A stretch of DNA of 64,000 bases from JAVBJV01 sp031555315 (GTDB lineage Bacteria; Pseudomonadota; Alphaproteobacteria; Acetobacterales; Acetobacteraceae): the NCBI GenBank assembly GCA_031555315.1, contig JAVBUO010000001.1, positions 6,645-70,644 of the forward strand, written 5' to 3'. Positions 1 through 8,816 of this stretch are shown piece by piece; the stretch's first letter is position 1; each line of letters opens with the position of its first letter. The notes beneath the pieces are model-generated. The model made no database searches. It saw only the letters and a program-made list of their open reading frames with translations, and was not told where the DNA came from. A program made the translations under genes and the position numbers.

Positions 1-734
1 CGCTTTCTGGCCGGCACGACACTGCCGGCGGCGGCACGCCGATCGACGATGTAGAACAGCGCCAGCAGCAGTGCCACCGTCAGTCCGACGGGGGCCAGCA
101 TGTGTACCGTCGGCCAGAAGAACGGCACGCCGCGCAGAAATCCGATATAAAGCGGCGGATCACCGAGCGGTGAAAGGCCGCCACCGACATTGGCGACCAG
201 CAGGATGAAGAACACCACCAGATGCATCTTGGCGGGCCGGTGCGCATTGGCGCGCAGCAACGGATGGATCAGCACCATCGCCGCCCCGGTCGTGCCCATG
301 ACGCTGGCGGCAACGGTACCGATCGCCAGCAGCAGCGTGTTGCCCGCCGGCGTTCCCCATGGGCCGCCCGCCACCAATATCCCGCCGCCCACCACGAACA
401 GCGCCAGCAACAGGGTCACGAACGGCAGGTATTCGATCAGCAGCGCATGCCAGACGGCTTGCATCGCTGTGTCCGCGCCGTAAATGTCCGACATCGGCAG
501 CACCAGTGCGCACACCCACAGCAATGCCACCTTGCCGTAATGGCGGTGCCAGAACCGGTCGGCAAGCATCGGAAACAGTGCGATCGACAGCAGCAGCCCC
601 ACGAACGGTATGCCCCACAGCAGCGACAGCTCCGCCCCGTTCAGGGAAGCGGCTTCCGCCTGCTCGGGGAGAAAGAACGCGATGATACAAATGCCGATCC
701 CGGCGGAATAACGTGACACGTGGCGTAGTTGCAT
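1..734 (-). CDS. Sodium:proton antiporter (ion transporter superfamily), 3'-truncated by the window edge
   Basis: Reading the minus strand from the ATG at 734 gives at least 244 residues of a polytopic inner-membrane protein that continues past the window start. It opens with a hydrophobic segment ending near AEAAS, possibly a signal-like first helix, followed by several long Leu/Val/Ala helices. A motif GGGLSPLGDPPLYIGF in a later helix is typical of NhaD/CitMHS-type Na+/H+ antiporters of the ion-transporter superfamily. It is divergent from the Cox maturation cluster, with about 57 bases between the two starts. Substrate is inferred from family only; a dicarboxylate or arsenite carrier of the same superfamily is the alternative. 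Confidence 0.8.
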   Translation of the reverse strand, partial: MQLRHVSRYSAGIGICIIAFFLPEQAEAASLNGAELSLLWGIPFVGLLLSIALFPMLADRFWHRHYGKVALLWVCALVLPMSDIYGADTAMQAVWHALLIEYLPFVTLLLALFVVGGGILVAGGPWGTPAGNTLLLAIGTVAASVMGTTGAAMVLIHPLLRANAHRPAKMHLVVFFILLVANVGGGLSPLGDPPLYIGFLRGVPFFWPTVHMLAPVGLTVALLLALFYIVDRRAAAGSVVPARK

Positions 735-791
735 AGCCCCATAACTGCCCGTAACGTCGGCCAAAACGCAATCCCGGAGGACGACATTTAA

Positions 792-1361
792 ATGGAAATG
801 ACCGGCGAGCGCCTGATCGGCGCTTCGAAACAGGCCGTGTGGGATGCGCTGAACGATCCGGCCATATTGCAGGCCTCAATCCCCGGTTGCGATTCCGTGG
901 AAAAAACGTCCGACACCGACATGAAGGCCACCGCGGCCGTGAAAATCGGGCCGATCTCGGCCAGGTTCGCCGGCAAGATGACCCTGACCGATCTCGACCC
1001 GCCCCACGGCTATACGATCAGCGGCGAGGGCCAGGGCGGCGTGGCGGGGTTCGCCAAAGGCAGCGCGCGCGTGCATCTGGAAGACGCCGAGGCCGGCGGC
1101 ACGCGGATGACCTATGCGGTGAACGCGCAGGTCGGCGGAAAGATCGCGCAGCTCGGCGCGCGCCTGATCGACGCGACCGCCAAGAACATGGCCGACCAGT
1201 TCTTCGAACGCTTCGCCGCACAACTGGAACCACAGTCTGCCGCGCAGGAATCTTCTGCTCCGGCCGCGCCCTCGTCTTCCGGCCTGTCGATGACCAGCTG
1301 GGTCGTCGTGCTGATCATCTTCACCCTGCTCGCCCTGTGGATCGGAAGGCTGCTGTCATGA
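792..1361 (+). CDS. coxG: CoxG-type SRPBCC protein (carbon monoxide dehydrogenase subunit G family)
   Basis: A 189-residue protein. Residues 1-150 match the CoxG/SRPBCC fold, with features such as IPGCDSVE, GKMTLTDLDPPHGY and GEGQGGVAGFAKG. The last 23 residues (from about 167) form one hydrophobic helix that would anchor it in the inner membrane. In CO dehydrogenase and related molybdenum hydroxylases, CoxG recruits or helps mature the enzyme at the membrane. A CGGAGG Shine-Dalgarno lies at 775-780. It opens a cluster whose next gene overlaps its stop by 4 bases, so translation is probably coupled. Confidence 0.9.
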   Translation: MEMTGERLIGASKQAVWDALNDPAILQASIPGCDSVEKTSDTDMKATAAVKIGPISARFAGKMTLTDLDPPHGYTISGEGQGGVAGFAKGSARVHLEDAEAGGTRMTYAVNAQVGGKIAQLGARLIDATAKNMADQFFERFAAQLEPQSAAQESSAPAAPSSSGLSMTSWVVVLIIFTLLALWIGRLLS

Positions 1362-2248
1362 TCCCTGCAACGGTCGCCGCCACGACAGAGCTGCTGCGTG
1401 CCCAGGGTTATGTCGCCGATACCGAGCTGGCGACGACGGTGCATCTGGCGCTTGCCATGCAGCGGCCGCTGTTTCTGGAAGGCGAGCCAGGCACCGGCAA
1501 GACCGAAATCGCCAGGGTTCTGGCCGCCGGTTTGGGGCGTCGGCTGCTGCGTCTGCAATGCTACGACGGACTGGATCTCGCCGGCGCTGCCTACGAATGG
1601 AATCACGCCCGCCAGCTGATGGCGATCCGTCTGGCCGAAGCCGCGGGCACCGCCGACGTCGCACGGCTGTCCTCGACGATCTACACCCGCGACTATCTGC
1701 TGGAACGCCCGCTTCTCGCCGCAATCGACGGACCGCCCGCGGTGCTGCTGATCGACGAACTCGATCGCGCCGACGAGCCGTTCGAGGCGTTTTTGCTGGA
1801 AGTCCTCGCCGATTTCCAGATCACCATTCCCGAACTGGGCACGATCAGCGCCGCCACACCCCCGATCGTGATCCTGACCTCGAACCGCACGCGCGAAGTG
1901 CACGATGCCGTGCGCCGCCGCTGCCTGTATCATTGGATGGAATTTCCCGATGCGGCCCGTGAACGCGCGATCCTCGCGGTCAAGGCGGCGGATCTGCCCG
2001 CCAGACTGTCGGCGGAAATCGTTGCGTTCGTGCAGGGGCTGCGCGCATCGGAAAATCTGTTCAAACCGCCCGGCGTTGCCGAAACCATCGACTGGGCAGC
2101 CGCGCTGCGCCACCTCGACACACACGAGCTCACCCCGGCGCGCGTCGATGAAACATTGGGCGCGCTGCTGAAATACCAGGACGACATCGCGCGCATCCGC
2201 GGCGCCGAGGTCGCACGGCTGGTGGCCAATGCACAACACGCCGCATGA
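1358..2248 (+). CDS. coxD: MoxR-family AAA+ ATPase, CoxD type
   Basis: A 296-residue AAA+ ATPase. Walker A is GEPGTGKT at residues 42-49 and Walker B is VLLIDELDRAD at about 129-139. A downstream TSNRTREV sensor-1 region and RRRCLYHW arginine-finger region are also present. MoxR proteins work with VWA partners as chaperones; CoxD/CoxE do this for insertion of the Mo-Cu or Mo cofactor cluster. The start is the ATG that overlaps the coxG stop (ATGA); an upstream in-frame extension runs antisense-like through coxG and was discarded. Its 3' end overlaps coxE by 20 bases. Confidence 0.92.
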   Translation: MIPATVAATTELLRAQGYVADTELATTVHLALAMQRPLFLEGEPGTGKTEIARVLAAGLGRRLLRLQCYDGLDLAGAAYEWNHARQLMAIRLAEAAGTADVARLSSTIYTRDYLLERPLLAAIDGPPAVLLIDELDRADEPFEAFLLEVLADFQITIPELGTISAATPPIVILTSNRTREVHDAVRRRCLYHWMEFPDAARERAILAVKAADLPARLSAEIVAFVQGLRASENLFKPPGVAETIDWAAALRHLDTHELTPARVDETLGALLKYQDDIARIRGAEVARLVANAQHAA

Positions 2249-3428
2249 ACAGGGGCATTTCGCCGCCAACGTCATGCAGTTCGCGCATCTGTTGCGCCGC
2301 GCCGGGTTGCCGGTAGGGCCGGCGGAAACCCTAGCGGCGCAGCAGGCGTTGCTGTGCGTCGATATCGCCAGCCGCCGGCAATGCAGGACGGCGCTACTGG
2401 CTACCCTCACCCATCGCCATGAACACGCCGAAGTTTTCACGCAGGCGTTCGACCTGTTCTGGCGCGCCCCCGATGCCGCCCGGCATGCCGGGATCGCCGC
2501 CCTGCTCGACGGGTTGCGCGACGATCCCGCCAAACCGCCGCCGACCGCCCGGCGGGTGGCCGAGGCGCTTTCCGATCGCCCGCATCAGAAACACGACCGT
2601 CCGCCCGAACCCGCCGCCGACATGACGATGACGGTCAGCGCCGCCGAACGGCTGCAACAGATGGACTTCGAGGCGATGAGCGCTGCAGACATCGCCGCCG
2701 CCAAGCGCGAGATCCGCCGTCTGCGCCTGCCGCTGAACCGCCGCCCGACCCGGCGCTTCCGCCCGGCGACGCGCGGTGCGCGGTTGGATCTCCGTGCGAC
2801 GATCGGCGCCAGCCTGCACACCGGCGGAGAGGTTCTGAAAATCCTGCACGCCCGCCGGCGCACGCGCCCGCCCCCACTGGTGGTGTTGTGCGACATTTCC
2901 GGGTCGATGGCGCGTTATGCGCAGATCCTGCTGCATTTTCTGCACGCCGCCGCGAACGACCGCGACCGGGTGCACATCTTTCTGTTCGGCACGCGGCTGA
3001 CCAACATCACCCGGCAGTTGCGTCAGCGCGATCCGGAAACCGCTTTCGAACTGGTCTCGCACATCGTGCCGGACTGGTCCGGCGGCACACGCATCGGCGA
3101 GGCGATTTCGACCTTCAACCGGCACTGGGCGCGGCGCGTTCTGGGTCAGGGTGCGATCGTGCTGCTGATCACCGACGGGCTGGACCGCGAAGGTGCACAC
3201 GGATTGCCGGAGGCGATGGAACGCCTGCACAAATCCTGCCGCTGGTTGATCTGGCTGAATCCGCTGTTGCGCTGGGACGGGTTCGAGCCAAAATCCCAGG
3301 GGATCCGCGCCATGCTGCCGCATGTCGACGACTTTCGCCCGGTGCACAATCTTTCCAGTCTGCAGACGCTGATCTCGCTGCTGTCGTCGCCGCCGCTACC
3401 GCGTGGAACCACCAGGAGGGCCGCATGA
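2229..3428 (+). CDS. coxE: VWA-domain protein, CoxE type
   Basis: A 399-residue cytoplasmic protein. The N-terminal half is helical and Arg-rich, and a von Willebrand A domain begins near residue 217. The metal-binding MIDAS motif DISGS is at residues 222-226, followed by a conserved Thr/Asp region (LLITDGLDREG). This is the usual partner of the MoxR-type ATPase encoded just upstream, with which it overlaps by 20 bases. Together they are inferred to mature a molybdenum hydroxylase active site. The next gene starts inside its stop codon (ATGA), which continues the coupled chain. Confidence 0.9.
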   Translation: MHNTPHEQGHFAANVMQFAHLLRRAGLPVGPAETLAAQQALLCVDIASRRQCRTALLATLTHRHEHAEVFTQAFDLFWRAPDAARHAGIAALLDGLRDDPAKPPPTARRVAEALSDRPHQKHDRPPEPAADMTMTVSAAERLQQMDFEAMSAADIAAAKREIRRLRLPLNRRPTRRFRPATRGARLDLRATIGASLHTGGEVLKILHARRRTRPPPLVVLCDISGSMARYAQILLHFLHAAANDRDRVHIFLFGTRLTNITRQLRQRDPETAFELVSHIVPDWSGGTRIGEAISTFNRHWARRVLGQGAIVLLITDGLDREGAHGLPEAMERLHKSCRWLIWLNPLLRWDGFEPKSQGIRAMLPHVDDFRPVHNLSSLQTLISLLSSPPLPRGTTRRAA

Positions 3429-3748
3429 GAACCGATCCGGAAAATATCCTGACCATTGCCGCGCAATGGCATGCCGAAGGCGAAGACGTGGCGATCGCCA
3501 CCGTCACCGAAACCTGGGGATCATCCCCACGTCCGGCAGGCAGCCAGATGGCGGTCACCAAATCCGGCCGTATGGCGGGATCGGTCTCGGGCGGGTGCAT
3601 CGAAGGCGCGGTGGCCGACGCAGCGATGAAAACGATCGCAACCGGCACACCCCAGTTGCTCGATTTCGGGATCACCAACGAACGCGCCTGGGAAGTGGGG
3701 CTGGCCTGCGGCGGCAAGCTGAAAGTCTTCGTGGAGCGCCTGGCATGA
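3425..3748 (+). CDS. XdhC/CoxI family protein, N-terminal-domain type
   Basis: A 107-residue protein matching only the N-terminal XdhC_CoxI domain. It contains TWGSSPRPAGSQMAV, the SGGCIEGAV signature and GLACGGKLKVFVE. XdhC-family proteins bind the molybdenum cofactor, protect its sulfuration and deliver it to xanthine dehydrogenase-type enzymes. Here the Rossmann half is a separate downstream gene, an arrangement seen in other alphaproteobacterial Cox clusters. The start is the ATG overlapping the coxE stop; the 3' end overlaps the next gene by 4 bases. Confidence 0.88.
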   Translation: MRTDPENILTIAAQWHAEGEDVAIATVTETWGSSPRPAGSQMAVTKSGRMAGSVSGGCIEGAVADAAMKTIATGTPQLLDFGITNERAWEVGLACGGKLKVFVERLA

Positions 3749-4443
3749 CCCCCGATCTGCTCTCCGCACTGCAGGTCGCCAAAGCCATGGGCCGCCCCGT
3801 CGTGCTGGCCACCGTACTGAGCGACGGCACGCAGCGGCTATTGCCCGACCCGGACGCACCCGCGACCTGGAACGCCGCCGCCGACGCGGCGCTGCATCAC
3901 GACCGCAGCGCCACGGTGGAACTCGACGGGCAACCGGTTTTTCTCCACGTGCACAACCCACCGCTGCGGCTGGCGATCGTGGGTGCGGTGCATATCGCAC
4001 AGGCACTGGTGCCGTTTAGCGCTACGCTCGGCCTGGCAGTGACGGTGATCGATCCGCGCCGCGCTTTTGCCAGCACCGAACGCTTCCCGGGCCTGAGCGT
4101 TTCCACCCAGTGGCCGGACGATGCGATGCGCGCCTTCGCGCCCGACACGCGCTCGGCAGTCGTCACCTTGACGCACGACCCCAAGCTCGACGATCCAGCG
4201 CTGGATCTGGCGCTGCGTTCACCCGCCTTTTACATCGGCGCGCTCGGGTCGCGGAAAACCCATGCGGCGCGCTGTGCGCGGCTGCGCGCGCTCGGGCACG
4301 ACGACGCCGCGCTGGCACGTATTCGCGGTCCCGTTGGGCTGGACATCGCCGCCGTCACCGCACCCGAGATCGCGGTTTCGATCATAGCGGAAATCGTTGC
4401 CGCGCATCGCGGTGCGGCGCTTGCCCGAAAGGGTGCTGCATGA
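3745..4443 (+). CDS. xdhC: XdhC family protein, Rossmann-domain type
   Basis: A 232-residue protein carrying the C-terminal half of XdhC. A Rossmann-like core starts at RLAIVGAVHIAQAL, with a YIGALGSRKTHAAR segment and the family signature GPVGLDIAAVTAPEIA near the end. With the product of the preceding 107-residue gene it would form a complete XdhC for sulfurated molybdenum cofactor delivery. The ATG overlaps the upstream stop (ATGA), and its own stop overlaps the next ATG in the same way. This polarity makes a single polycistronic message likely. Confidence 0.9.
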   Translation: MTPDLLSALQVAKAMGRPVVLATVLSDGTQRLLPDPDAPATWNAAADAALHHDRSATVELDGQPVFLHVHNPPLRLAIVGAVHIAQALVPFSATLGLAVTVIDPRRAFASTERFPGLSVSTQWPDDAMRAFAPDTRSAVVTLTHDPKLDDPALDLALRSPAFYIGALGSRKTHAARCARLRALGHDDAALARIRGPVGLDIAAVTAPEIAVSIIAEIVAAHRGAALARKGAA

Positions 4444-6089
4444 TCTTCGGCGCATGCGCACTGACCGATGCAGTGGGTGCCATTCTTGCGCATTCGCAGC
4501 GCATCGGGGACCGCGTGCTGAAGAAGGGCACACTGCTCGACCGCGATGCGCTGGACGCCCTGCAACAGGCCGGCATCAACCAGGTGATCGTCGCGCGCCC
4601 CGAAGCCGGCGATGTCGGCGAGAACGTCGCCGCCGAACGTATCGGTATGGCGCTTGCCACCGCGCATGTCCGCCCCACGCCCGCCTTCACCGGCCGCGTC
4701 AACCTGGCGGCCGCGGCGGCGGGACTGCTGAGTATCGACACGGAATACGTACACCGGCTGAACATGCTGGATCAGGCGATCACGCTGGCCACGCTGGCAG
4801 ATGCCAGCGTCGTGATGCAGGGCGAGATGATCGCCACCATCAAGATCATCCCGTTCGCCGTGTCCGAATCGGTGCTCGCCGCAGCGGACGCGCTGCTCCG
4901 GGAAGCCGCGCCGGTCCTGCAGGTGCATTCTTTTCGCCCGCTGCGCACGGGCCTGGTGCTCTGCACCGCGCCGGGTCTGAAAGACAGCGTGCTGGAAGGC
5001 ACCGAAGCCGCCACGCAGGCGCGCATCACCGCACTGGGCGGCACCCTGCTGCCGGCACGCCAGGCCGCGCATACCGAAGCGGCCATTGCCGACGCGTTAC
5101 GCCAGTTGCTGGACGACGGCGCCGAACTGCTGCTGGTCGCTGGGGCTGCCGCCGTTGCCGACCGGCACGACATCGCGCCCGCCGCCATCCAGCAGGCCGG
5201 CGGCGAGATCCTGCATTTCGGCATGCCGGTCGACCCCGGCAATCTGCTCTGTCTGGGGTCTCTGCGGACATGCCCGGCCGTCATCCTGCCCGGGTGCGCG
5301 CGCAGCCCGAAGCTGAACGGGATCGATTTCGTGCTGCGCCGGATCTTCGCCGGCCTGCCGGTCTCAAGCGCCGATATCATGCGCATGGGCGTCGGCGGGC
5401 TATTGAAGGAAACCGATGCCCGCCCGACGCCGCGCGCGCAGGTTCGGCATGCGCAAGCGCCCGCACACAAACCGCCGCCGGCCGTCGATGCGCTGGTGCT
5501 GGCGGCGGGCCGCTCGCAGCGCATGGCGCCATACAACAAGCTGCTGCTTGCCGATCATGAAGGTGTGCCGCTGATCGCCCACACGGTCGGCCGGATGCTG
5601 GCCAGCAAGGCACAGCGTGTATGGGTCGTGGTCGGGCATCAGGAAGACGGCATCCGCCGGGCGCTGACCGGCTACGATGTTCGCTTCGTGCGCGCCTTTG
5701 ATCATGCACAGGGGCTGTCGGCCAGTCTGCGCGCCGGCATCGCCGCCCTGCCCGCCGACAGCGATGCCGCGCTGATCTGTCTGGGGGATATGCCGCTGGT
5801 TTCGGCGGACGAGGTCGATGCACTGATCGGGCATTTCGCGCCGGAGGAAAATCGCGCCATCATTCAACCCGTCCGGCTGGGGAAACGCGGTAATCCTGTA
5901 CTTTTTGCGCGTCGCTTCTATCCGGAGATCATGGCGCTTTCCGGCGACACCGGTGCACGGCATCTGCTTGTCGACCACGCCGAATTCGTCGCCGATATCG
6001 AAATGAAAACCGACGCCGTGTTACAGGATTTCGATACGGCACAAACGCTGTCTGCCCTGCCCTGGCCGGTTCAGATGCCCGGATTGTAA
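4440..6089 (+). CDS. Fusion of a MoeA-like molybdopterin-binding domain with a MocA-like cytidylyltransferase
   Basis: A 549-residue two-domain protein. Residues 1 to about 340 resemble a molybdopterin-binding (MoaB/MoeA-type) domain, with a VLCTAPGLKDSVLEGT segment and GAELLLVAGAAAVADRHD. From about residue 350 a nucleotidyltransferase domain of MobA/MocA type follows: LAAGRSQRM near 353-361, a catalytic-type Lys near 365, and CLGDMPLV. MocA makes molybdopterin cytosine dinucleotide, the cofactor form of CO dehydrogenase-class enzymes. The ATG overlaps the XdhC stop. Ending the cluster with an MCD-making enzyme fits a CoxL-like client rather than XDH using plain MPT; this is inference. Confidence 0.87.
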   Translation: MIFGACALTDAVGAILAHSQRIGDRVLKKGTLLDRDALDALQQAGINQVIVARPEAGDVGENVAAERIGMALATAHVRPTPAFTGRVNLAAAAAGLLSIDTEYVHRLNMLDQAITLATLADASVVMQGEMIATIKIIPFAVSESVLAAADALLREAAPVLQVHSFRPLRTGLVLCTAPGLKDSVLEGTEAATQARITALGGTLLPARQAAHTEAAIADALRQLLDDGAELLLVAGAAAVADRHDIAPAAIQQAGGEILHFGMPVDPGNLLCLGSLRTCPAVILPGCARSPKLNGIDFVLRRIFAGLPVSSADIMRMGVGGLLKETDARPTPRAQVRHAQAPAHKPPPAVDALVLAAGRSQRMAPYNKLLLADHEGVPLIAHTVGRMLASKAQRVWVVVGHQEDGIRRALTGYDVRFVRAFDHAQGLSASLRAGIAALPADSDAALICLGDMPLVSADEVDALIGHFAPEENRAIIQPVRLGKRGNPVLFARRFYPEIMALSGDTGARHLLVDHAEFVADIEMKTDAVLQDFDTAQTLSALPWPVQMPGL

Positions 6090-6193
6090 TCTGAAGATGC
6101 CTTATATCTCTCTACCAAGAGTTTCCCCTTTCACCTGAATTGCTTTAGACAGATTACTCTGTTTTCCTTGTCCGCCGGTTTTTGGAGCCACAC

Positions 6194-6547
6194 ATGATTC
6201 GCGCCTCTTTCCTCGCCTCGCTGGCCCTGTTGACGGTTGCCGTCGCCGGGTGCGCGCAGCAGGCACAACCCACGGCAGCGGTCCGCAGCCCGCAGGATGC
6301 CGCGTCCCTGACCGCATGCCGCGAACGGGTCGACGGTGTTCTTGCCCAGCGTGACCGTGCGTTGCTCTACACCGACGACGCCAACGCCCAACGCAACATG
6401 AACGGCCGCGGCGACCCGACCGTCGACATCAATCGTCTGGCGCGCCGTTACGAGCGCGACCGTCAGGTCGACGATTGCATGCGCAGTCCCCAGAGCGTCG
6501 ATCCCCAGCCTGCGAACGAGCCCGCGCCGGTCATCATCCGCCGCTGA
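6194..6547 (+). CDS. Small lipoprotein of unknown function
   Basis: A 117-residue protein with a signal peptide (MIRASF, then a Leu/Ala/Val core) and a lipobox AVAGC near residues 14-18, so it is probably lipidated. The mature part is polar, with two further Cys (about 42 and 95) that could form a disulfide and a basic LARRYERDRQVDDCM segment. The ATG at 6194 was chosen because TTGGAGCC at 6182-6189 serves as its ribosome site and the signal peptide starts there. No family is recognised. It sits alone between the Mo cluster and the MFS gene. Confidence 0.7.
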   Translation: MIRASFLASLALLTVAVAGCAQQAQPTAAVRSPQDAASLTACRERVDGVLAQRDRALLYTDDANAQRNMNGRGDPTVDINRLARRYERDRQVDDCMRSPQSVDPQPANEPAPVIIRR

Positions 6548-6571
6548 TCGCGCGCCAAGCCACCCGTATTC

Positions 6572-7810
6572 GTGGCCAGGCTTTCGGCAATCCGCAGCAC
6601 GCTTGCGCATCGTAACGCGCAGGTTTTCTTCGCCACCTCGCTCATCGCGTGGACCGGCATGTGGATGCAGCGGATTGCCGTCATGTGGGTCGCCTGGGAA
6701 CTGACCGCCTCGCCTTTCTGGGTCGGTCTCGTCGCATTCAGCGACCTGTTTCCGGCCGTCCTCGCATCGCCCGTCGCCGGCGCGCTGGCCGACCGGGTGG
6801 ACCGCATGCGTCTGGCCAGTCTTACGCAACTTGTCGCCGCAGCGCATGCGGTGGTCATGACGGCGCTGGTCGTCACCGGTCTGATTTCGATCTGGCTGCT
6901 GTTGGCATTGACGATCGTCCTGGGAATCAACAACTCGGCAGCACAACCGGCGCGCCAGAGCCTGATCCCCAGTCTGGTGCCGCACGCCGATCTGCCGGCG
7001 GCGATCGCCCTCAATGCGCTGACCTACAACGTGTCGCGTTTCATCGGCCCGGCGCTGGCCGGGGTGTTGCTTGCCTATATGGGCGTGGCGGTGACGATCG
7101 CGGTGAACGGTGTGTTCTATCTGGTCGCCTGCTGGGCGACACAGGCCCTGCGTCCCGCCCCCGTGCCAGCCCGGCAGCAGCAATCCACTGCCAGCGGCCT
7201 CATGCAGGAAACCCTGGAAGGCGTCCGTTATGCGGCGCGCCATGTCGGCATCGGTCCGCTGTTCGCCTACGCCGCCATGCTGGGCCTGCTGGCGCGGGTG
7301 ATCCCGGAAGTGCTGCCGCCGTTCGTCGAACAGGTGTTCGAACGCGGCGTCGACGGGCTGGCGATCCTGACCAGCGTGATGGGGGTTTGCTCGATCCTCA
7401 GCGGCACGGCGATCGCGGCCCGCGGACGTCTGCAGGGGCTGACGCAGATGTCGATCATGGCCGGCATCGCGATGGCTGCGGCCTGCGCGGGTTTCGTCGC
7501 CACCACGTCCTTTGCCGTGGGCATCGTCTGCGCCGGACTGCTGAGCGGCACCATCACCATCCACGGCATCGCTATACAAACGCTGGCGCAGGCTTCCTGC
7601 GACGCACACATGCATGGCCGCGTGGTCAGCCTGTGGGGAATGATCACCCGCGCCGCGCCGGCACTGGGCGCATTGGGCTTCGGCACGTTTTCCAGCATGT
7701 TCGGTCTGCGTGCCCCTGTCTTGGTGCTGTCCGGCCTGTGTGCCATGATCTGGTTCTGGGGAATGACACGTCTGCCGCACCTGACGGCGGCGCTCGAACA
7801 AAAGGACTGA
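6572..7810 (+). CDS. MFS transporter, EntS/MFS_3 type
   Basis: A 412-residue membrane protein with about 12 hydrophobic segments. The loop after helix 2 reads GALADRVDRMRL, the MFS signature, and the segment NNSAAQPARQSLIPSLVP is typical of MFS_3 exporters such as EntS. The likely start is the GTG at 6572, because the next in-frame ATG would remove part of the first helix. Direction of transport is inferred to be export and no substrate can be read from the sequence. The following oxidoreductase starts two bases after its stop, so the pair is probably co-transcribed. Confidence 0.85.
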   Translation: MARLSAIRSTLAHRNAQVFFATSLIAWTGMWMQRIAVMWVAWELTASPFWVGLVAFSDLFPAVLASPVAGALADRVDRMRLASLTQLVAAAHAVVMTALVVTGLISIWLLLALTIVLGINNSAAQPARQSLIPSLVPHADLPAAIALNALTYNVSRFIGPALAGVLLAYMGVAVTIAVNGVFYLVACWATQALRPAPVPARQQQSTASGLMQETLEGVRYAARHVGIGPLFAYAAMLGLLARVIPEVLPPFVEQVFERGVDGLAILTSVMGVCSILSGTAIAARGRLQGLTQMSIMAGIAMAAACAGFVATTSFAVGIVCAGLLSGTITIHGIAIQTLAQASCDAHMHGRVVSLWGMITRAAPALGALGFGTFSSMFGLRAPVLVLSGLCAMIWFWGMTRLPHLTAALEQKD

Positions 7811-7812
7811 GC

Positions 7813-8793
7813 ATGCTGGATGCAGCCATCGTCGGGATCGGCGGCCGTTGGGCGCAGATACTGGTCGACAGCGTACAGAACACACAAGCCGCGGGAATCC
7901 GATTCGTCACCGGATGCACGCGCACCCGCGCCAAGGCGGAGGAATTCGCCAACACCCGCAATATTCGCCTGCTGGACGATTACGATGCGATTTTGCGCGA
8001 CCCTGCGGTGAAAGCCGTGGTCCTGGCAACGCCGCATTCGCAGCATGCCGAACAGGTGATCGCAGCGGCGCGCGCCGGAAAACACGTGTTCGTGGAAAAA
8101 CCCTTCACGCTCGACAAAGCCTCGGCCGAAGCCGCGGTGCAGGCCTGCCGCGCTGCCGGCGTGGTGCTGGCGCTCGGCCACAACCGCCGCTTCCTGCCGG
8201 CCGTGGCCGAGATGAAGCGGCTGATCGCCGAAGGGACGCTCGGCACACTCTGCCATGTCGAGGGCCATTTCAGCGGTCCTGGCGCCGCCAACTACAAGCC
8301 CGGCATGTGGCGCGCCGACCGTCACGAATCGCCGCTGGGCGCGATGGGCGGCATGGGCATTCACATGATCGACATGATGATCAACACGGCGGGCCGCTTC
8401 GCCGAGGTCACCGTGCACAGCAGCGCGCGCGTATTGCAGGGCACGATCGACGACACCACCGCCATGCTCTGCCGCTTTGAGAGCGGCGCCAGCGGCACCT
8501 TCGCAACACTCGCCGCCACGGCGCGCTGCTGGCGGCTGGCGCTGTTCGGGTCGCGCGGCTGGCTGGAACTGAACGGCCATGAAACGCTGAACTGGACGCC
8601 GGTCGAGGGCGCAGGCTGGAGCCGGCATTTCCCGCAAGGCAATATCGAATGCGCCGAACTGGCCGCGTTCTCCACGGCGGCGACCGGCGGGCCCGCCTAT
8701 CCGCTGCCGCCGGAGGATGCCATACACGGGGCATCCGTGTTCGAGGCGATGATCGTCTCGGCGATGACCGGCACGACCAAACGGGTTCTTTAG
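7813..8793 (+). CDS. Gfo/Idh/MocA family oxidoreductase
   Basis: A 326-residue NAD(P)-dependent oxidoreductase. The N-terminal Rossmann motif reads VGIGGRW (residues 7-13), and the family EKP motif (VEKPFT, with EKP at 95-97) contributes the catalytic Lys. An alpha/beta substrate domain follows, with GMGIHMIDMM in the position of the conserved active-site His/Asp region. Substrates in this family are usually sugars, polyols or related acids; none can be assigned here. The ATG is 2 bases after the MFS stop, suggesting uptake/export and modification of a common compound. Confidence 0.88.
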   Translation: MLDAAIVGIGGRWAQILVDSVQNTQAAGIRFVTGCTRTRAKAEEFANTRNIRLLDDYDAILRDPAVKAVVLATPHSQHAEQVIAAARAGKHVFVEKPFTLDKASAEAAVQACRAAGVVLALGHNRRFLPAVAEMKRLIAEGTLGTLCHVEGHFSGPGAANYKPGMWRADRHESPLGAMGGMGIHMIDMMINTAGRFAEVTVHSSARVLQGTIDDTTAMLCRFESGASGTFATLAATARCWRLALFGSRGWLELNGHETLNWTPVEGAGWSRHFPQGNIECAELAAFSTAATGGPAYPLPPEDAIHGASVFEAMIVSAMTGTTKRVL

Positions 8794-8816
8794 AAATCTG
8801 CAGGACAGGGAAAACC

